Shown in pieces: positions 36,494 through 44,658 of a stretch of DNA of 64,000 nt. The first letter of the stretch is position 1; every line of letters begins with the position of its first letter. The DNA lies in the NCBI GenBank assembly GCA_038210495.1, contig JBBQWR010000011.1, positions 1 to 64,000 of the forward strand, read 5' to 3'. The notes under the pieces were generated by a model, which worked only from the letters and a program-made list of their open reading frames with translations, had not been told where the DNA came from and ran no database searches. Made by a program: the position numbers and the translations under genes. The stretch is from JBBQWR01 sp038210495. GTDB lineage: Bacteria > Planctomycetota > Planctomycetia > Pirellulales > DATAWG01.

Positions 36494-36648
36494 CGCGCAC
36501 TCTTTCGGCGAGCGGCGCACCGAGCGCGACGGCTATTTCAGCACAGGTTAATTCGTCATTACGCCGATTGGCGACAATCCCTTGTTTACGGTTTCGACCC
36601 GCTCGATGCGATCGATTGCCAGTTTCATTTCATCAAGATTGGTGCATA

Positions 36649-36894
36649 TCAACTGGCATAAATACTTGCGCGGCTATCGTCCGCATCGGCCGGCAAACGT
36701 CGGTGACTTTCGACCCATTGGCGAAGGTCAGCCACCCATTCTTCGGCCGAAAGAGGTGAAGTCGCGTGGTCCGCGACCGCGAGCTGCTCATGCAAGGCGT
36801 TTAGGGCCAACTCTTCCGGCGCCTTGCCGGTAAGCGCCGCCTGCTCCAAAAGCTTGGCTTCGATCTCTGGCGATAGGTGGAGAATTAAATTCAT
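36649..36894 (-). CDS. Small antitoxin-like protein without a toxin partner (81 aa)
   Basis: Residues MNLILHLSPEIEAKLLEQAA then LTGKAPEELALNALHEQL resemble a ribbon-helix-helix-type N-terminus, and the end (DDSRASIYAS) resembles the C-terminal tail of antitoxins paired with PIN toxins. The sequence downstream on the same strand (36490-36648) has no PIN-type ORF, so it appears orphaned. It may regulate a toxin elsewhere or be a remnant. Medium confidence in the family, high that it is a real coding frame. Confidence 0.65.
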   Translation of the reverse strand: MNLILHLSPEIEAKLLEQAALTGKAPEELALNALHEQLAVADHATSPLSAEEWVADLRQWVESHRRLPADADDSRASIYAS

Positions 36895-36982
36895 AACGAC
36901 ATTCTACTTGCGCGGGCCAGATTGAAACAAGCAATGACTGGCGTCGTGCGTGGCAAGAATTTCTGGCGGCCGACTCGTACAC

Positions 36983-37021
36983 GCGGCATCTTGCCGCGTT
37001 GGGAAAGCGGCAGGATGCCGC
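36983..37021. repeat. GCGGCATCTTGCCGC inverted repeat
   Basis: Arms GCGGCATCTTGCCGC (36983-36997) and GCGGCAGGATGCCGC (37007-37021) pair at 14 of 15 positions. Located between the two antitoxin-like genes. Confidence 0.7.
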
Positions 37022-37076
37022 TTCTACTGAGGGCGCCGACGAGCCAAGAAGTAGAACTCATCGGCGAAGACCCTGC

Positions 37077-37295
37077 TCATCGCTTCGGCGCTGCATGCAG
37101 GTAGTGGTCGTGATGCTCGGCCAGATCGGCAGGCAGATCATGCACCGTGCCGGCCTGCTTTAGCAGAGTGGCCGCGAGCGGCGATGCCGCTGAGGGATTC
37201 GCCTTGACGACGACCTCGACTCGCGTCCCTTCTGGCACGCTGACCGGTTGGTCGAAAATGACGACCCCGCCCACGACGGTTCACTCGATGTTCAT
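37077..37295 (-). pseudogene. Antitoxin-like gene with an in-frame TGA at codon 5
   Basis: The frame from ATG 37295 reads M-N-I-E-stop (TGA 37283-37281), then continues as TVVGGVVIFDQPVSVPEGTR and ends AEHHDHYLHAAPKR. The pattern (V-x-x-G-V-V-x-x-x-x-P-V-x-x-P-E-G-T and an H-D-H-Y-x-H end) is that of a common small antitoxin family of planctomycetes and cyanobacteria. GGAAC lies upstream of ATG 37295. Either the gene is broken by a single base change, or translation now starts at GTG 37274, giving 65 residues. No partner toxin follows on the strand. Confidence 0.55.
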
Positions 37296-37412
37296 AAAGA
37301 GTTCCGCTTAGAAATGGTTGCATGTGCGTCCTGTTTGCCGCGACAGCGGACCTCAGGGCCTTAGCACAAATCCCAAGCGAGCTGTTGGGCTACAATCGCA
37401 TTCACCTTGACG

Positions 37413-37982
37413 TTAAACGGCACTCCGAACGGAGATTTCAACCGGGCGTCCCCCTCGGGCGATCTCGTCGAGTAAAACCGCTCGGGCTTCATCGTATCGG
37501 TTTCCTCTTCCGATCGCATAGGTTGCGGTCGCTTTGTTCCACGCCCGCAAGTAGCAGCTCGACTCGTCAGGGCTCGTCCAGGAATCGCCGTCCCAGCCTT
37601 CTGGAAGCCGCGGCCCCAAGGTCATGCGATCCGGCACAAACTCGCGGGGAGGCGACTCGATTCCCACTAAATCTCGATGGCCTCGCATACGCATTCTTCC
37701 TCTCAAAGTAATTTGACCGGACGATACGTTATTCGGTAGAGACAAGTTGTTGGAAGTCGCGACTGCCCGTAACCGATCATCGATTTGCTGGACATGGCTG
37801 AGCATCTCCGGCTGAATGTCAATTTCCGTCGTCAGGTCGCCCACGGACAATTCGCATTTCCCCGGCAGCAGAATTGCGTCCTCGCCCGAGTCGATCTTGC
37901 CAACGAAAACCGTTCGCCCATCGCTAAACTTGAAAACGTCGACGACGGCCATGCGAAACGTCATCTCAGCGCGATCATTCAT
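37413..37982 (-). CDS. Hypothetical protein (189 aa), coupled to the gene before it
   Basis: The start (ATG 37982) overlaps by 4 bases (ATGA) the stop of 37979-38374. The N-terminal sequence MAVVDVFKFSDGRTVFVGKI looks like a beta-rich domain near residues 11-60. The rest is mixed with no membrane segment. Met7 and Met11 are possible alternative starts. No family recognised. The overlap suggests that the two products act together. Confidence 0.6.
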   Translation of the reverse strand: MNDRAEMTFRMAVVDVFKFSDGRTVFVGKIDSGEDAILLPGKCELSVGDLTTEIDIQPEMLSHVQQIDDRLRAVATSNNLSLPNNVSSGQITLRGRMRMRGHRDLVGIESPPREFVPDRMTLGPRLPEGWDGDSWTSPDESSCYLRAWNKATATYAIGRGNRYDEARAVLLDEIARGGRPVEISVRSAV

Positions 37983-38374
37983 CGATAAGTTCCCAACATC
38001 CGTCGAATGACGTCAAAGTCCTCCGGTGAAATCCCAAGCAATTTGCAGTGACGCATCATGAATCTTTTGACGTGAATTTCCGCTTCGATTAGGTTCATGC
38101 GACCCAATAATCCACAACGAAATTGAGTCCCGTGCAAAAACTCTTCGAGAACTTCAACTTTTCGCGCATCCACCCGAAGAACCAAATGCGTCAGGGTCGG
38201 CCCGCCTGCATTGGCATTGGCGCGCATGGCGCTTAAATAGCGAAGTTCCTCGCTGTCTGGTTCCGCGTGGACGATCCGGCGTCGATGGCCTCCACGTCGA
38301 TTGCCTTGGCGCAATCGGTCAAGCAGTTCTCGGCTCGCCATCTCCAAGCAGCGTAACGACTCTCCTTCTTCCAT
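37979..38374 (-). CDS. Hypothetical basic protein (131 aa)
   Basis: ATG 38374 is chosen because the upstream in-frame extension to 38428 lies in a Pro/Gly-rich leader; the first Met cannot be settled without homologs. Basic and helical, with NRRGGHRRRIVHAEPDSEEL and LGISPEDFDVIRRML. No signal peptide. It is the first of a two-gene unit with 37413-37982. No family recognised. Confidence 0.55.
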   Translation of the reverse strand: MEEGESLRCLEMASRELLDRLRQGNRRGGHRRRIVHAEPDSEELRYLSAMRANANAGGPTLTHLVLRVDARKVEVLEEFLHGTQFRCGLLGRMNLIEAEIHVKRFMMRHCKLLGISPEDFDVIRRMLGTYR

Positions 38375-38464
38375 TCCGCCCCCAGGCCACACGCGATGCG
38401 GCTGGCTCCGCTCGGGGGCCTGTGTCATTCTACCACGATTGCGCGAGCGGCATAGAAATTGGCC

Positions 38465-38980
38465 TCAGGAATGGGCGCCGCTCAGAATCGGGCCGGCGGC
38501 GGCGTCGACGTATTTGCGCTGACTGAGTCGAAATAAGCAGATTGCCAACGTGAGGGCGACCACCGTGGCGGCGAGCAGGCCGAGCTCGATCAGCTTGTTG
38601 CGAAAAACTTCGGGCTTGGCCTCCATTTCTGTGGACGTGGCCGTGATCACGAGCATGCGTCGGATCGACGCGATCACTCCGATGATCAGAAACGGCTCGG
38701 CGGCGAGCGTGTGCGACTTCAGCGAGATCGCCACCGTATAGACGATTTCCATCGTCATCATCACCAACAGGATCGTGTTCAAGATCTCGATGGCCGAGCG
38801 CTCGATGCGCTGGGGCCCTTCCTGAGTCGCCATCCACAGGTCATGCAGCCCCGCGTAGAGCAGCAGGACGGCCACCATCACCAGAGACAACCCGATCAGC
38901 ACAAGCACCGCGCTCTCGGCGAGACCAAGAAAATCCGACGCCTTCGAGGTCCAGCCTTTTGAGTTGTCGTTATGGTTCAT
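38465..38980 (-). CDS. PsiE-like membrane protein (171 aa)
   Basis: ATG 38980. Four hydrophobic helices are visible, starting with ESAVLVLIGLSLVMVAVLLL, and the block EPFLIIGVIASIRRMLVI is the signature of the phosphate-starvation-inducible PsiE family. Members are inner-membrane proteins without known activity. No Pho box was searched for. The frame to 39058 adds a leader that is not needed. It stands alone between the hypothetical pair and the methyltransferase-like gene, all on the minus strand. Confidence 0.78.
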   Translation of the reverse strand: MNHNDNSKGWTSKASDFLGLAESAVLVLIGLSLVMVAVLLLYAGLHDLWMATQEGPQRIERSAIEILNTILLVMMTMEIVYTVAISLKSHTLAAEPFLIIGVIASIRRMLVITATSTEMEAKPEVFRNKLIELGLLAATVVALTLAICLFRLSQRKYVDAAAGPILSGAHS

Positions 38981-39071
38981 ATTTGCATGATCGGTTTGGT
39001 TTTCGGTGGCGGTCGGGAGCTCCGGCCGGAGCATACCAAAGCTGACGCGACGGAGCAAATTGATAAAAACC

Positions 39072-39148
39072 AGAGCCGCGCACGAGAGTAAGCGCCGGCG
39101 AACCGTCTACCGACACGGCAATCGCTTACTCGCTTACTCCGCGCGAGA
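39072..39148. repeat. GAGCCGCGCACG-family element, copy C
   Basis: Left arm AGAGCCGCGCACGAGAGTAA (39072) and a degenerate right arm CGCTTACTCCGCGCG (about 39131-39148), with CGCTTACT duplicated. It lies downstream of the methyltransferase-like gene. Confidence 0.65.
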
Positions 39149-39222
39149 TTCAGACTGTCAACTCGGCCAACAGTCGTGGCGACCTAAAACCAGCCGCCCA
39201 GCGCCAAGTCGATCGTTTCGAT

Positions 39223-39774
39223 CTACGCGGCGCGGCGGCGGGTGGGGTCCGCGGCGAGCGATTGCATTTCGGCAACGGTAATCGTGCGCCAGCGGCTGTT
39301 CTCGTCGGATGCGGTCCGGAAGAACACCGTCGCGCCGCTGGCCAGCATTCGCGGCAGAAAGTACCAAGCTCGGGCCAGTGCCTCGGCCGGCCGATCGGCG
39401 GAGAATACGATCAACTCGTTGCCGGTCAAGACGTTGGCTACCCTGGCCAGCGCCTGGTCTAACTCGCCCGGCACAAGATTGATCTTGGCTTTCGTGGCTC
39501 GCAGGAGGCGGTAGGCTTGCTTTAAAGACAGGCCTAGCCCGGCCGGGGACGTTCGATCCTCGAACATGTCCAGTCCGGTGTAGCAAATCTCCGCCTCGGG
39601 ATGATACCGCTGAGCGAGCGAAATCATCCGCAAAGCGCGCAGTCCCTCTCCGATGCCGATCTCGACGATCTTTCGGGCTTTAGTTTTGCGCAAGGCGCGA
39701 TATACGAGGCGATCGCCGGCAGGCTGCGAAAGATACGCGAGCCAGAGGGCCTTCAGAGCATTTGCAGCAGGCAC
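39223..39774 (-). CDS. SAM-methyltransferase-like protein (183 aa)
   Basis: The start GTG 39774 has AAGGA 9-13 bases upstream and matches the family beginning ANALKALWLAYLSQPAGDRL; TTG 39810 is an alternative. The motif KIVEIGIGEGLRA is a Rossmann glycine-rich loop of class I methyltransferases. The remaining motifs (YTGLDMFEDRT, GNELIVFSADRPAEALARAW) are consistent with the fold but poorly conserved, so activity is not sure. This family is frequent in planctomycetes and annotated only as hypothetical or methyltransferase-like. Cytoplasmic. Confidence 0.6.
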   Translation of the reverse strand: MPAANALKALWLAYLSQPAGDRLVYRALRKTKARKIVEIGIGEGLRALRMISLAQRYHPEAEICYTGLDMFEDRTSPAGLGLSLKQAYRLLRATKAKINLVPGELDQALARVANVLTGNELIVFSADRPAEALARAWYFLPRMLASGATVFFRTASDENSRWRTITVAEMQSLAADPTRRRAA

Positions 39775-39895
39775 GCGCGAATCCTTTCGCGATGCAAAGG
39801 GGCAAGACAAGTCGTTCTCTTACCCTTCTTCGGCTCTGACGCGGGACAGAGTTGACTCCGGTTTCCTGGCCTCCAAGATCGCCCAGAAACTAATT

Positions 39896-39962
39896 GAGCC
39901 GCGCACGATAGTCAGCGCGGGGCGACCGTATACAGTTCACCGCTTACTAACGTGCGCGGCTC
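39896..39962. repeat. GAGCCGCGCACG-family element, copy D
   Basis: The clearest copy: GAGCCGCGCACG at the left end and CGTGCGCGGCTC at the right end are perfect 12-bp inverted repeats, with GTCAGCGCGG and CCGCTTACTAA inside. It sits downstream of the TPR lipoprotein gene (stop at 39987). Confidence 0.85.
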
Positions 39963-39986
39963 CTTGGGCAATCCGCGGACATGCGT

Positions 39987-40739
39987 CTATCGCAGCGGGC
40001 CGGTCGGTGTCGTGACCAGCCGCGTGCCGTCCGGAGGCGTAACAAGGCCGCCCGCGGATTGCACGGTCGCCTGAAGGGATGCGACCCGAGCGGTCAGTTC
40101 CGGTTGAAAGCGATTGCCAGCTAGCGACCGCTGATAGACGGCCAGGGCTTGGGCCGGATCGCCCGATTCCTCTTTGAGCTTGCCCAGCGCCGCCAGCGCG
40201 CGGGGATTGTCCGGCGCCAGCGCCAAGGCGTCCTGCAAGTGCGCCTGAGCCGCGTTCTTATCGCCGAATTCTTGAAACAGGCGGGCGAGCTCGACCTTCG
40301 GCTCGGGCGAAGAGGGGCTATGTTCGCCCCACCGCTGAATCAGCCCAAACGCATCGTCCGATCGGCCCTGCTCGACCAGCAACACGGCCAGCCCGCGATA
40401 GCAGTCGCGATGGTCGGGGTTTTTGTCGAGGCACAGGTGATAGTAGCTTTCGGCTTGTTGAAGGTCGGTCGGCTGACGCGACAATTTACCGAGCCGATGA
40501 TAGGTCGCGCCGAGGTTATAGTAGCCATCGGCGTCGGTCGGATCGGCCTGAATCGCTTGTTGAAATTTCTGCGATGCGGCCGCGTAGTTGGCTTCCTGAA
40601 AGAGTTGAACGCCGGCGACGTTGTCGGAATGAGCCGCCCACCCGCAGCCGGGCGCGGCGACGACCAGCGCCGCCAGCAAGAGCGGCCAGAGAGAAACGGC
40701 GTCTATTCGGTTCTTCGGATCGATGCTTCGTGAATTCAC
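39987..40739 (-). CDS. TPR lipoprotein (about 250 aa)
   Basis: GTG 40739 (MNSRSIDPKNRIDAVSLWPL and so on) has GGGAG about 10 bases upstream. The N-terminus ends in a lipobox (LLLAALVVAAPGC), so the protein is probably lipid-anchored in the periplasm. Five or so TPR units follow: ADGYYNLGATYHRLGKL, AESYYHLCLDKNPDHRDCYR, ELARLFQEFGDKNAAQAHLQ and others. The C-terminal part is short and Thr/Gly-rich. The frame can be followed upstream to GTG 40856, but that part is basic and unlike a signal. TPR proteins bind other proteins; the partner is unknown. Confidence 0.75.
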   Translation of the reverse strand: MNSRSIDPKNRIDAVSLWPLLLAALVVAAPGCGWAAHSDNVAGVQLFQEANYAAASQKFQQAIQADPTDADGYYNLGATYHRLGKLSRQPTDLQQAESYYHLCLDKNPDHRDCYRGLAVLLVEQGRSDDAFGLIQRWGEHSPSSPEPKVELARLFQEFGDKNAAQAHLQDALALAPDNPRALAALGKLKEESGDPAQALAVYQRSLAGNRFQPELTARVASLQATVQSAGGLVTPPDGTRLVTTPTGPLR

Positions 40740-41034
40740 GGCCGCAACTCCCACCCCGATTGACCAAGACGTCGCCGTTCTGAATCGGCGCTCACTTGGC
40801 GACGGGATTATTCGACTCGATGGTCTGACTGTCGATCGTCTGGCCCCCGTCGCCACCGCTCAATTGAGTCGCTGACGGCGATTGGCCAAACCGCGGCGTG
40901 AAACCGCGATCTACTGAGAAATGCGGCGGGAGGATAATCGAGCGCGGTCAGCAGCACAAGGGCAGCTTTTTAGAGCCGCTACGGAGTTACTATGCCGCAA
41001 GCCACAAATGACCGACTCGGTCGGTGGGGCATCG

Positions 41035-41400
41035 CTAAACGGCTTGCGCGTGCGGATCGCGATTGTGCAGCGAAACATCGTGGGCGGGGGCCGAAATCTC
41101 GGCTGGCGATTCGCCGCCAGCGGTGACTTTCTGATATCCCAAGCCGCGGATCACTTCGAGCACTTCGCTGCAAGTCGGGAACATTCGGCCGCTGGTCCGT
41201 TTATAAACGTCCAGGGCGTGCATGAATTCGACTTCGTCGGTCGAATAATCCCGTTCGCAGGTGGTGGGATCGATCTGACGGCGACGATTCACCTTTTCGC
41301 GGCGCTCCAGCGCAACCGCGGCAGGCTTTTCCCGGCGTTCTTTCCCTTTGAGGCGACGGTCGACGATCACTTTTGTTTCAGGCTTCGCATTCTTGACCAC
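41035..41400 (-). CDS. Conserved-looking small protein of unknown function (121 aa)
   Basis: GTG 41400 is used; the longer frame to 41472 is Pro-rich and unlike a protein start. A basic N-terminus (VIVDRRLKGKERREKPAAVA) precedes a compact section DYSTDEVEFMHALDVYKRTS followed by GRMFPTCSEVLEVIRGLGYQ. That section has the look of a highly conserved planctomycete module seen in small proteins annotated as hypothetical. A C-terminal tail of about 25 residues is less ordered. Soluble, cytoplasmic. No function known. Confidence 0.65.
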   Translation of the reverse strand: MVKNAKPETKVIVDRRLKGKERREKPAAVALERREKVNRRRQIDPTTCERDYSTDEVEFMHALDVYKRTSGRMFPTCSEVLEVIRGLGYQKVTAGGESPAEISAPAHDVSLHNRDPHAQAV

Positions 41401-41679
41401 GGGGAAACCTCTTGTCGAAGGGGGGGACGCTGGCGGATGACCCTGCCGGTTAGGCAAGGGAGGACACCCCATTCATCGGAAACGGGCCGTGGTAAACTAT
41501 ACCTCATGGAAAAGATGGGCAGTTCTGTCAGTTCAACCGGATTTTGCAGGCGCGCCCAATGAGCGAAGAATTCCTACCGCGCCGGCAAGTCCGATTGGAC
41601 CGCGCCACTCGCTACGAATGTAACGACAATAACCCGTTTGTGTCAGGATTTGCTTCAAAGGGGGCGCGTGCCGCAGCCG

Positions 41680-42363
41680 CTAAATGAGCCATTCCTGGCC
41701 GGCGCCGATCCATGACGACCGGACGGCGGGCTCCGCGCCCGGCAGAGTGCGGCGAAGGGCTTGTAGGGCCGCCGACATCGAGTCGGTCACCGGTTTGAGG
41801 CCGTCGGCCAGATGCTCGACACTGTCGGTGAGGCCCTGCGAAATTTGGTCAGTCCGCATGCCAGTCCAAGGATAGGATGGCAACTGGGCGGCAATCACTG
41901 AAGTCAGTGGGGTAGCTTGCGGGATGTCGCCGGGATGTCGAACTGCCGACGGAGTAACGGGAGTTGCGGCGTGGGCCATCGTCTCCGCCGTGGGCCGTGC
42001 CCCGGAAAATGCGGCGCCCAAATTCCGCCACGCCACGACCGCCACCAACAGCGAGGCCGCCAGCGCGGGGATCAGCCAAAACCAACCGTTGCGTCGCGCG
42101 GCGCGGCGCTCGTCGGCCACCGCAAGCGCCACTCGCAGCGAAAAATCAACCGGCGCCGCCGGCCGCCGCAGTGTCCGAGGGCCGTCCAACGAACCGGCGC
42201 ACGCCAGAGATTGCAGATCGGCGAGCAACATCTCGTGCCCAGCCAGGAGGTCGGCGCACTCGTCGCATCGCCGGGCGTGCTCGATCAATTGTCGATCATC
42301 GCCTGGCGGCTCGCGCTCGTCGAGCAGATCGTTCAGTCGGGTTTCAAATTGCACGCAATGCAT
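41680..42363 (-). CDS. Zinc-finger anti-sigma factor (227 aa)
   Basis: ATG 42363 lies inside the sigma factor gene, 20 bases before its stop, so the two are translationally coupled. The N-terminus (MHCVQFETRLNDLLDEREPP) leads into the ZAS zinc-binding motif H-x3-C-x2-C as HARRCDEC. A single transmembrane helix follows (FWLIPALAASLLVAVVAW, about residues 106-123). The C-terminal 100 residues lie outside. In this family the N-terminal domain holds the sigma factor until a signal causes its proteolysis or change. The signal is unknown. Confidence 0.86.
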   Translation of the reverse strand: MHCVQFETRLNDLLDEREPPGDDRQLIEHARRCDECADLLAGHEMLLADLQSLACAGSLDGPRTLRRPAAPVDFSLRVALAVADERRAARRNGWFWLIPALAASLLVAVVAWRNLGAAFSGARPTAETMAHAATPVTPSAVRHPGDIPQATPLTSVIAAQLPSYPWTGMRTDQISQGLTDSVEHLADGLKPVTDSMSAALQALRRTLPGAEPAVRSSWIGAGQEWLI

Positions 42364-42934
42364 GACAGTCCTCCGCCAACTCTTCTGGTTTAGCCGCCGC
42401 GACCATTCCCCGCTCACGCAAGCGGTCAATCATTTCCCGTCGCGCTCGATGGACCCAGGTTTTCACCGTCCCGATCGGGCAGTTAAGCGCGGCGGCGATG
42501 TCGAGATAACTCAGCTCTTGCTCGTGAAACAACAAAAACGCCCGGCGATATTCTTCCCGCAATGTGCCCAAGGCCAAATGCATTTCCTCCGCCAGCCCCC
42601 GGGCCGGTTCTTGATCGGCAGTTCGATCCGACAAATCGTCGACGAGCCCGGTCGTCGGCGGCCGGCGAGATTTTCGCGACAGCAAGGTCCGGCAACGGTT
42701 GCCGGCAATCGCCAGCAGCCAAGGCAAAAACCCGCGCTGGCGGTCCCAGCTTGCCAAACTTTTTAACGCTCGGACGAAGGTCTCCTGGGCCATGTCTTCG
42801 GCATCCTGATGATGGCGAAGCATGCGGTAGCACAGGCCGAAGACCACACCCTGGAACCGCTGGACCAGATCCAAGATCGCAGCATGTTCGCCGGCTTGGC
42901 AGCGGTCGATCAGAATGCTGAATTCGTCTGCCAA
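42344..42934 (-). CDS. ECF RNA polymerase sigma factor (196 aa)
   Basis: The start is TTG 42934 with GAGGT upstream. Region 2 (VQRFQGVVFGLCYRMLRHHQ then DAEDMAQETFVRALKSLASW) and region 4 (LSYLDIAAALNCPIGTVKTW) are clear, and the spacing is typical of RpoE-like ECF factors. It precedes the zinc-finger anti-sigma factor with a 20-base overlap. It would respond to an envelope or stress signal through that partner; the target promoters are not identified. Confidence 0.93.
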   Translation of the reverse strand: MADEFSILIDRCQAGEHAAILDLVQRFQGVVFGLCYRMLRHHQDAEDMAQETFVRALKSLASWDRQRGFLPWLLAIAGNRCRTLLSRKSRRPPTTGLVDDLSDRTADQEPARGLAEEMHLALGTLREEYRRAFLLFHEQELSYLDIAAALNCPIGTVKTWVHRARREMIDRLRERGMVAAAKPEELAEDCHALRAI

Positions 42935-43170
42935 GAGGACCTCGCCCTAAGCTTATCCGCGGCTCTGCTAGGTAATACCCGCGGCCGGCCAGCCAGGTTT
43001 CAAGAAATGGGCGAAAAGCTCCGCCGCCCGGGCAACCCTAGAATAGTCGCTCGCGGAGTAACAAAGCAAGTCGGCGACAGCAGTGAACGAAAATTAGACC
43101 AGCGGTCCTACAAACAACCGACAGCCTTGCGAAAGCCCGCCGTCTCCCGGCTTCCGACTTCCGTCTTCCG

Positions 43171-43494
43171 TCATTTCCCGCCGAATTGAATCACCAGCCC
43201 GCCGAGAACGATGATGGCAAGTCCGGCCCAGGTGGCCGTTGAGATCGATTCGCCGAAATAGAATTTTCCGGTGAGGATACTCATTAGCGAGAAGACAGCG
43301 ATATAGACTCCGATCAATCGCGAGAATTCTAGGTTCGCCGTGTTGACGACCAAGCCGTAGACGCCCAACAGCAGAAAGCCGGCGACGATGAAACCGACGC
43401 CAGCCCCCTTGAGGCCGCGGCGGATGAGGGCGTCACCGGCGACTTCGAGGCAGGCCGCGACCAAAAAGATTCCCCAGTGGGCGAGCGCCGTCAT
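43171..43494 (-). CDS. SMR-like small membrane protein (107 aa)
   Basis: ATG 43494. Four hydrophobic helices in 107 residues (WGIFLVAACLEVAGDALIRR at the start, TWAGLAIIVLGGLVIQFGGK at the end) give the shape of small multidrug resistance/DMT proteins. The Glu in the first helix (CLEVAGDAL) is where SMR pumps have their proton-coupled Glu14. It starts 3 bases after the stop of the membrane-fusion protein and is likely in the same transcript. Export of cations or lipids is possible; there is no direct evidence. Confidence 0.7.
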   Translation of the reverse strand: MTALAHWGIFLVAACLEVAGDALIRRGLKGAGVGFIVAGFLLLGVYGLVVNTANLEFSRLIGVYIAVFSLMSILTGKFYFGESISTATWAGLAIIVLGGLVIQFGGK

Positions 43495-43497
43495 CGG

Positions 43498-44658
43498 CTA
43501 ATTCCCCGCCGAGACGGCCGCTGGCGCCTCCGGCGTCCTGGCGCCCGCCGACGCCGACCTAGTCGCCGGCGTCTTACCCTTGGATACGTCGATATAAACG
43601 TCGACTTGCTGCCCGACGTAGGGCCGTCTGTCGGTCGTCTCAACGGCATAGATCGCCTGCAGCACTCGGGTATCGACCCGCTCGGTGTTGTCTCCGGTGA
43701 GCGATTTCTTCGGCACGACGTATTTTTCCACGCGGACGAATTTGAGCGGAAAGGTCTCTTTCGCCGAGCCCTTGAGCGACGCTTGGGCCGGGGCGCCGGG
43801 GATGAATCGCGGGATGTCCTGCTCGTCGATATCCACCCGAACGTGCAGAATCTTCGTGTTGCCCAGCACGATCAATGCTTGGCTGGCCGGGGCGCCGACG
43901 AACTCGCCGGGCCGCACGTTGACCTGCAAGACCTCCCCGTCCACCAGCGCCCGAACGGTCAACCGTTCCAAGTCGATCCTGGTCGATTCGAGTTGCGCCT
44001 TGGCCTGATCGACCGCGGCGATGGCCACCTGCTTGTCGTATTGCCAAGCTCCGGCGTCCAAGAGAGCCAGCGAAGCCTTCGCCTGGGCCAGTCGCGACCG
44101 GGTGGCGTAGTAGGCCGATTGCTTCGAATTCAGTTCTTGATCCGAGATCGCCCGTTTGCCGTAAAGGTCCTGGTCTCGCTTGTATTGATCGGCGGCGTCG
44201 GCCAGGTTGGCCTCGGCCTCGGTGACTTGGGCTTCGTTGACGGGGCGCAATTCCGGCCGAGGCTGGTGATTGAGCCGATCCAGGTCGGCCTCGGCCGCTT
44301 TGACGGCCGCTTGTTTGACGAGCAACATCGATTGCAGCGGCCGATCGTCCAAGCGAAAAAGTGGCGTGCCCCCGACGAACCGATTGCCGTCGCGCTTGGC
44401 GCCCTGGACCGTGTCGCCCACTTTGGCCATGACCTCCACGACCACGCCGGGCACGTCAGAGCCGATGCTGATATTTTCGGTTTCCGCTTCGATGATGCCC
44501 GCCCCGGCCACCGTGGTATCAAACGGGGCCTTCGCCGGCGCGACTGGCGGCGGCATCCGGTCGCTCGGTTTGCTCTCCCGAATCACAAATGCAATCGAAA
44601 ACGCCACCAGCCCAACGGCGGCCACCGGCAACAGATATTTGACGACGAGATTGCCCAT
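43498..44658 (-). CDS. HlyD/RND-type membrane fusion protein (386 aa)
   Basis: ATG 44658 with AGGA about 10 bases upstream is preferred to the ATG cluster near 44733 and the start at 44862. An N-terminal anchor (VVKYLLPVAAVGLVAFSIAF) precedes the lipoyl-type hairpin (IIEAETENISIGSDVPGVVV then VGDTVQGAKRDGNRF), a coiled coil (residues about 110-230), a second lipoyl half (LVDGEVLQVNVRPGEFVG) and a beta-barrel end. This periplasmic adaptor normally joins an inner-membrane pump to an outer-membrane channel. No ABC or RND pump gene is adjacent; only the SMR-like gene follows. Confidence 0.85.
   Translation of the reverse strand: MGNLVVKYLLPVAAVGLVAFSIAFVIRESKPSDRMPPPVAPAKAPFDTTVAGAGIIEAETENISIGSDVPGVVVEVMAKVGDTVQGAKRDGNRFVGGTPLFRLDDRPLQSMLLVKQAAVKAAEADLDRLNHQPRPELRPVNEAQVTEAEANLADAADQYKRDQDLYGKRAISDQELNSKQSAYYATRSRLAQAKASLALLDAGAWQYDKQVAIAAVDQAKAQLESTRIDLERLTVRALVDGEVLQVNVRPGEFVGAPASQALIVLGNTKILHVRVDIDEQDIPRFIPGAPAQASLKGSAKETFPLKFVRVEKYVVPKKSLTGDNTERVDTRVLQAIYAVETTDRRPYVGQQVDVYIDVSKGKTPATRSASAGARTPEAPAAVSAGN

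Noticed and set aside
40792..40905. Protein-like minus-strand reading ending PSATQLSGGDGGQTIDSQTI and onward
   Set aside because: The frame is open but has no usable start codon and a stop lies shortly upstream; possibly the remnant of a gene end.
41506..41687. Two tiny plus-strand frames, the second (41559-41687, 42 aa) starting MSEEFLPRRQVRLDRATRYE
   Set aside because: Too short, no ribosome binding site, and the second overlaps the anti-sigma factor end. Might be a small peptide gene, but evidence is too thin.
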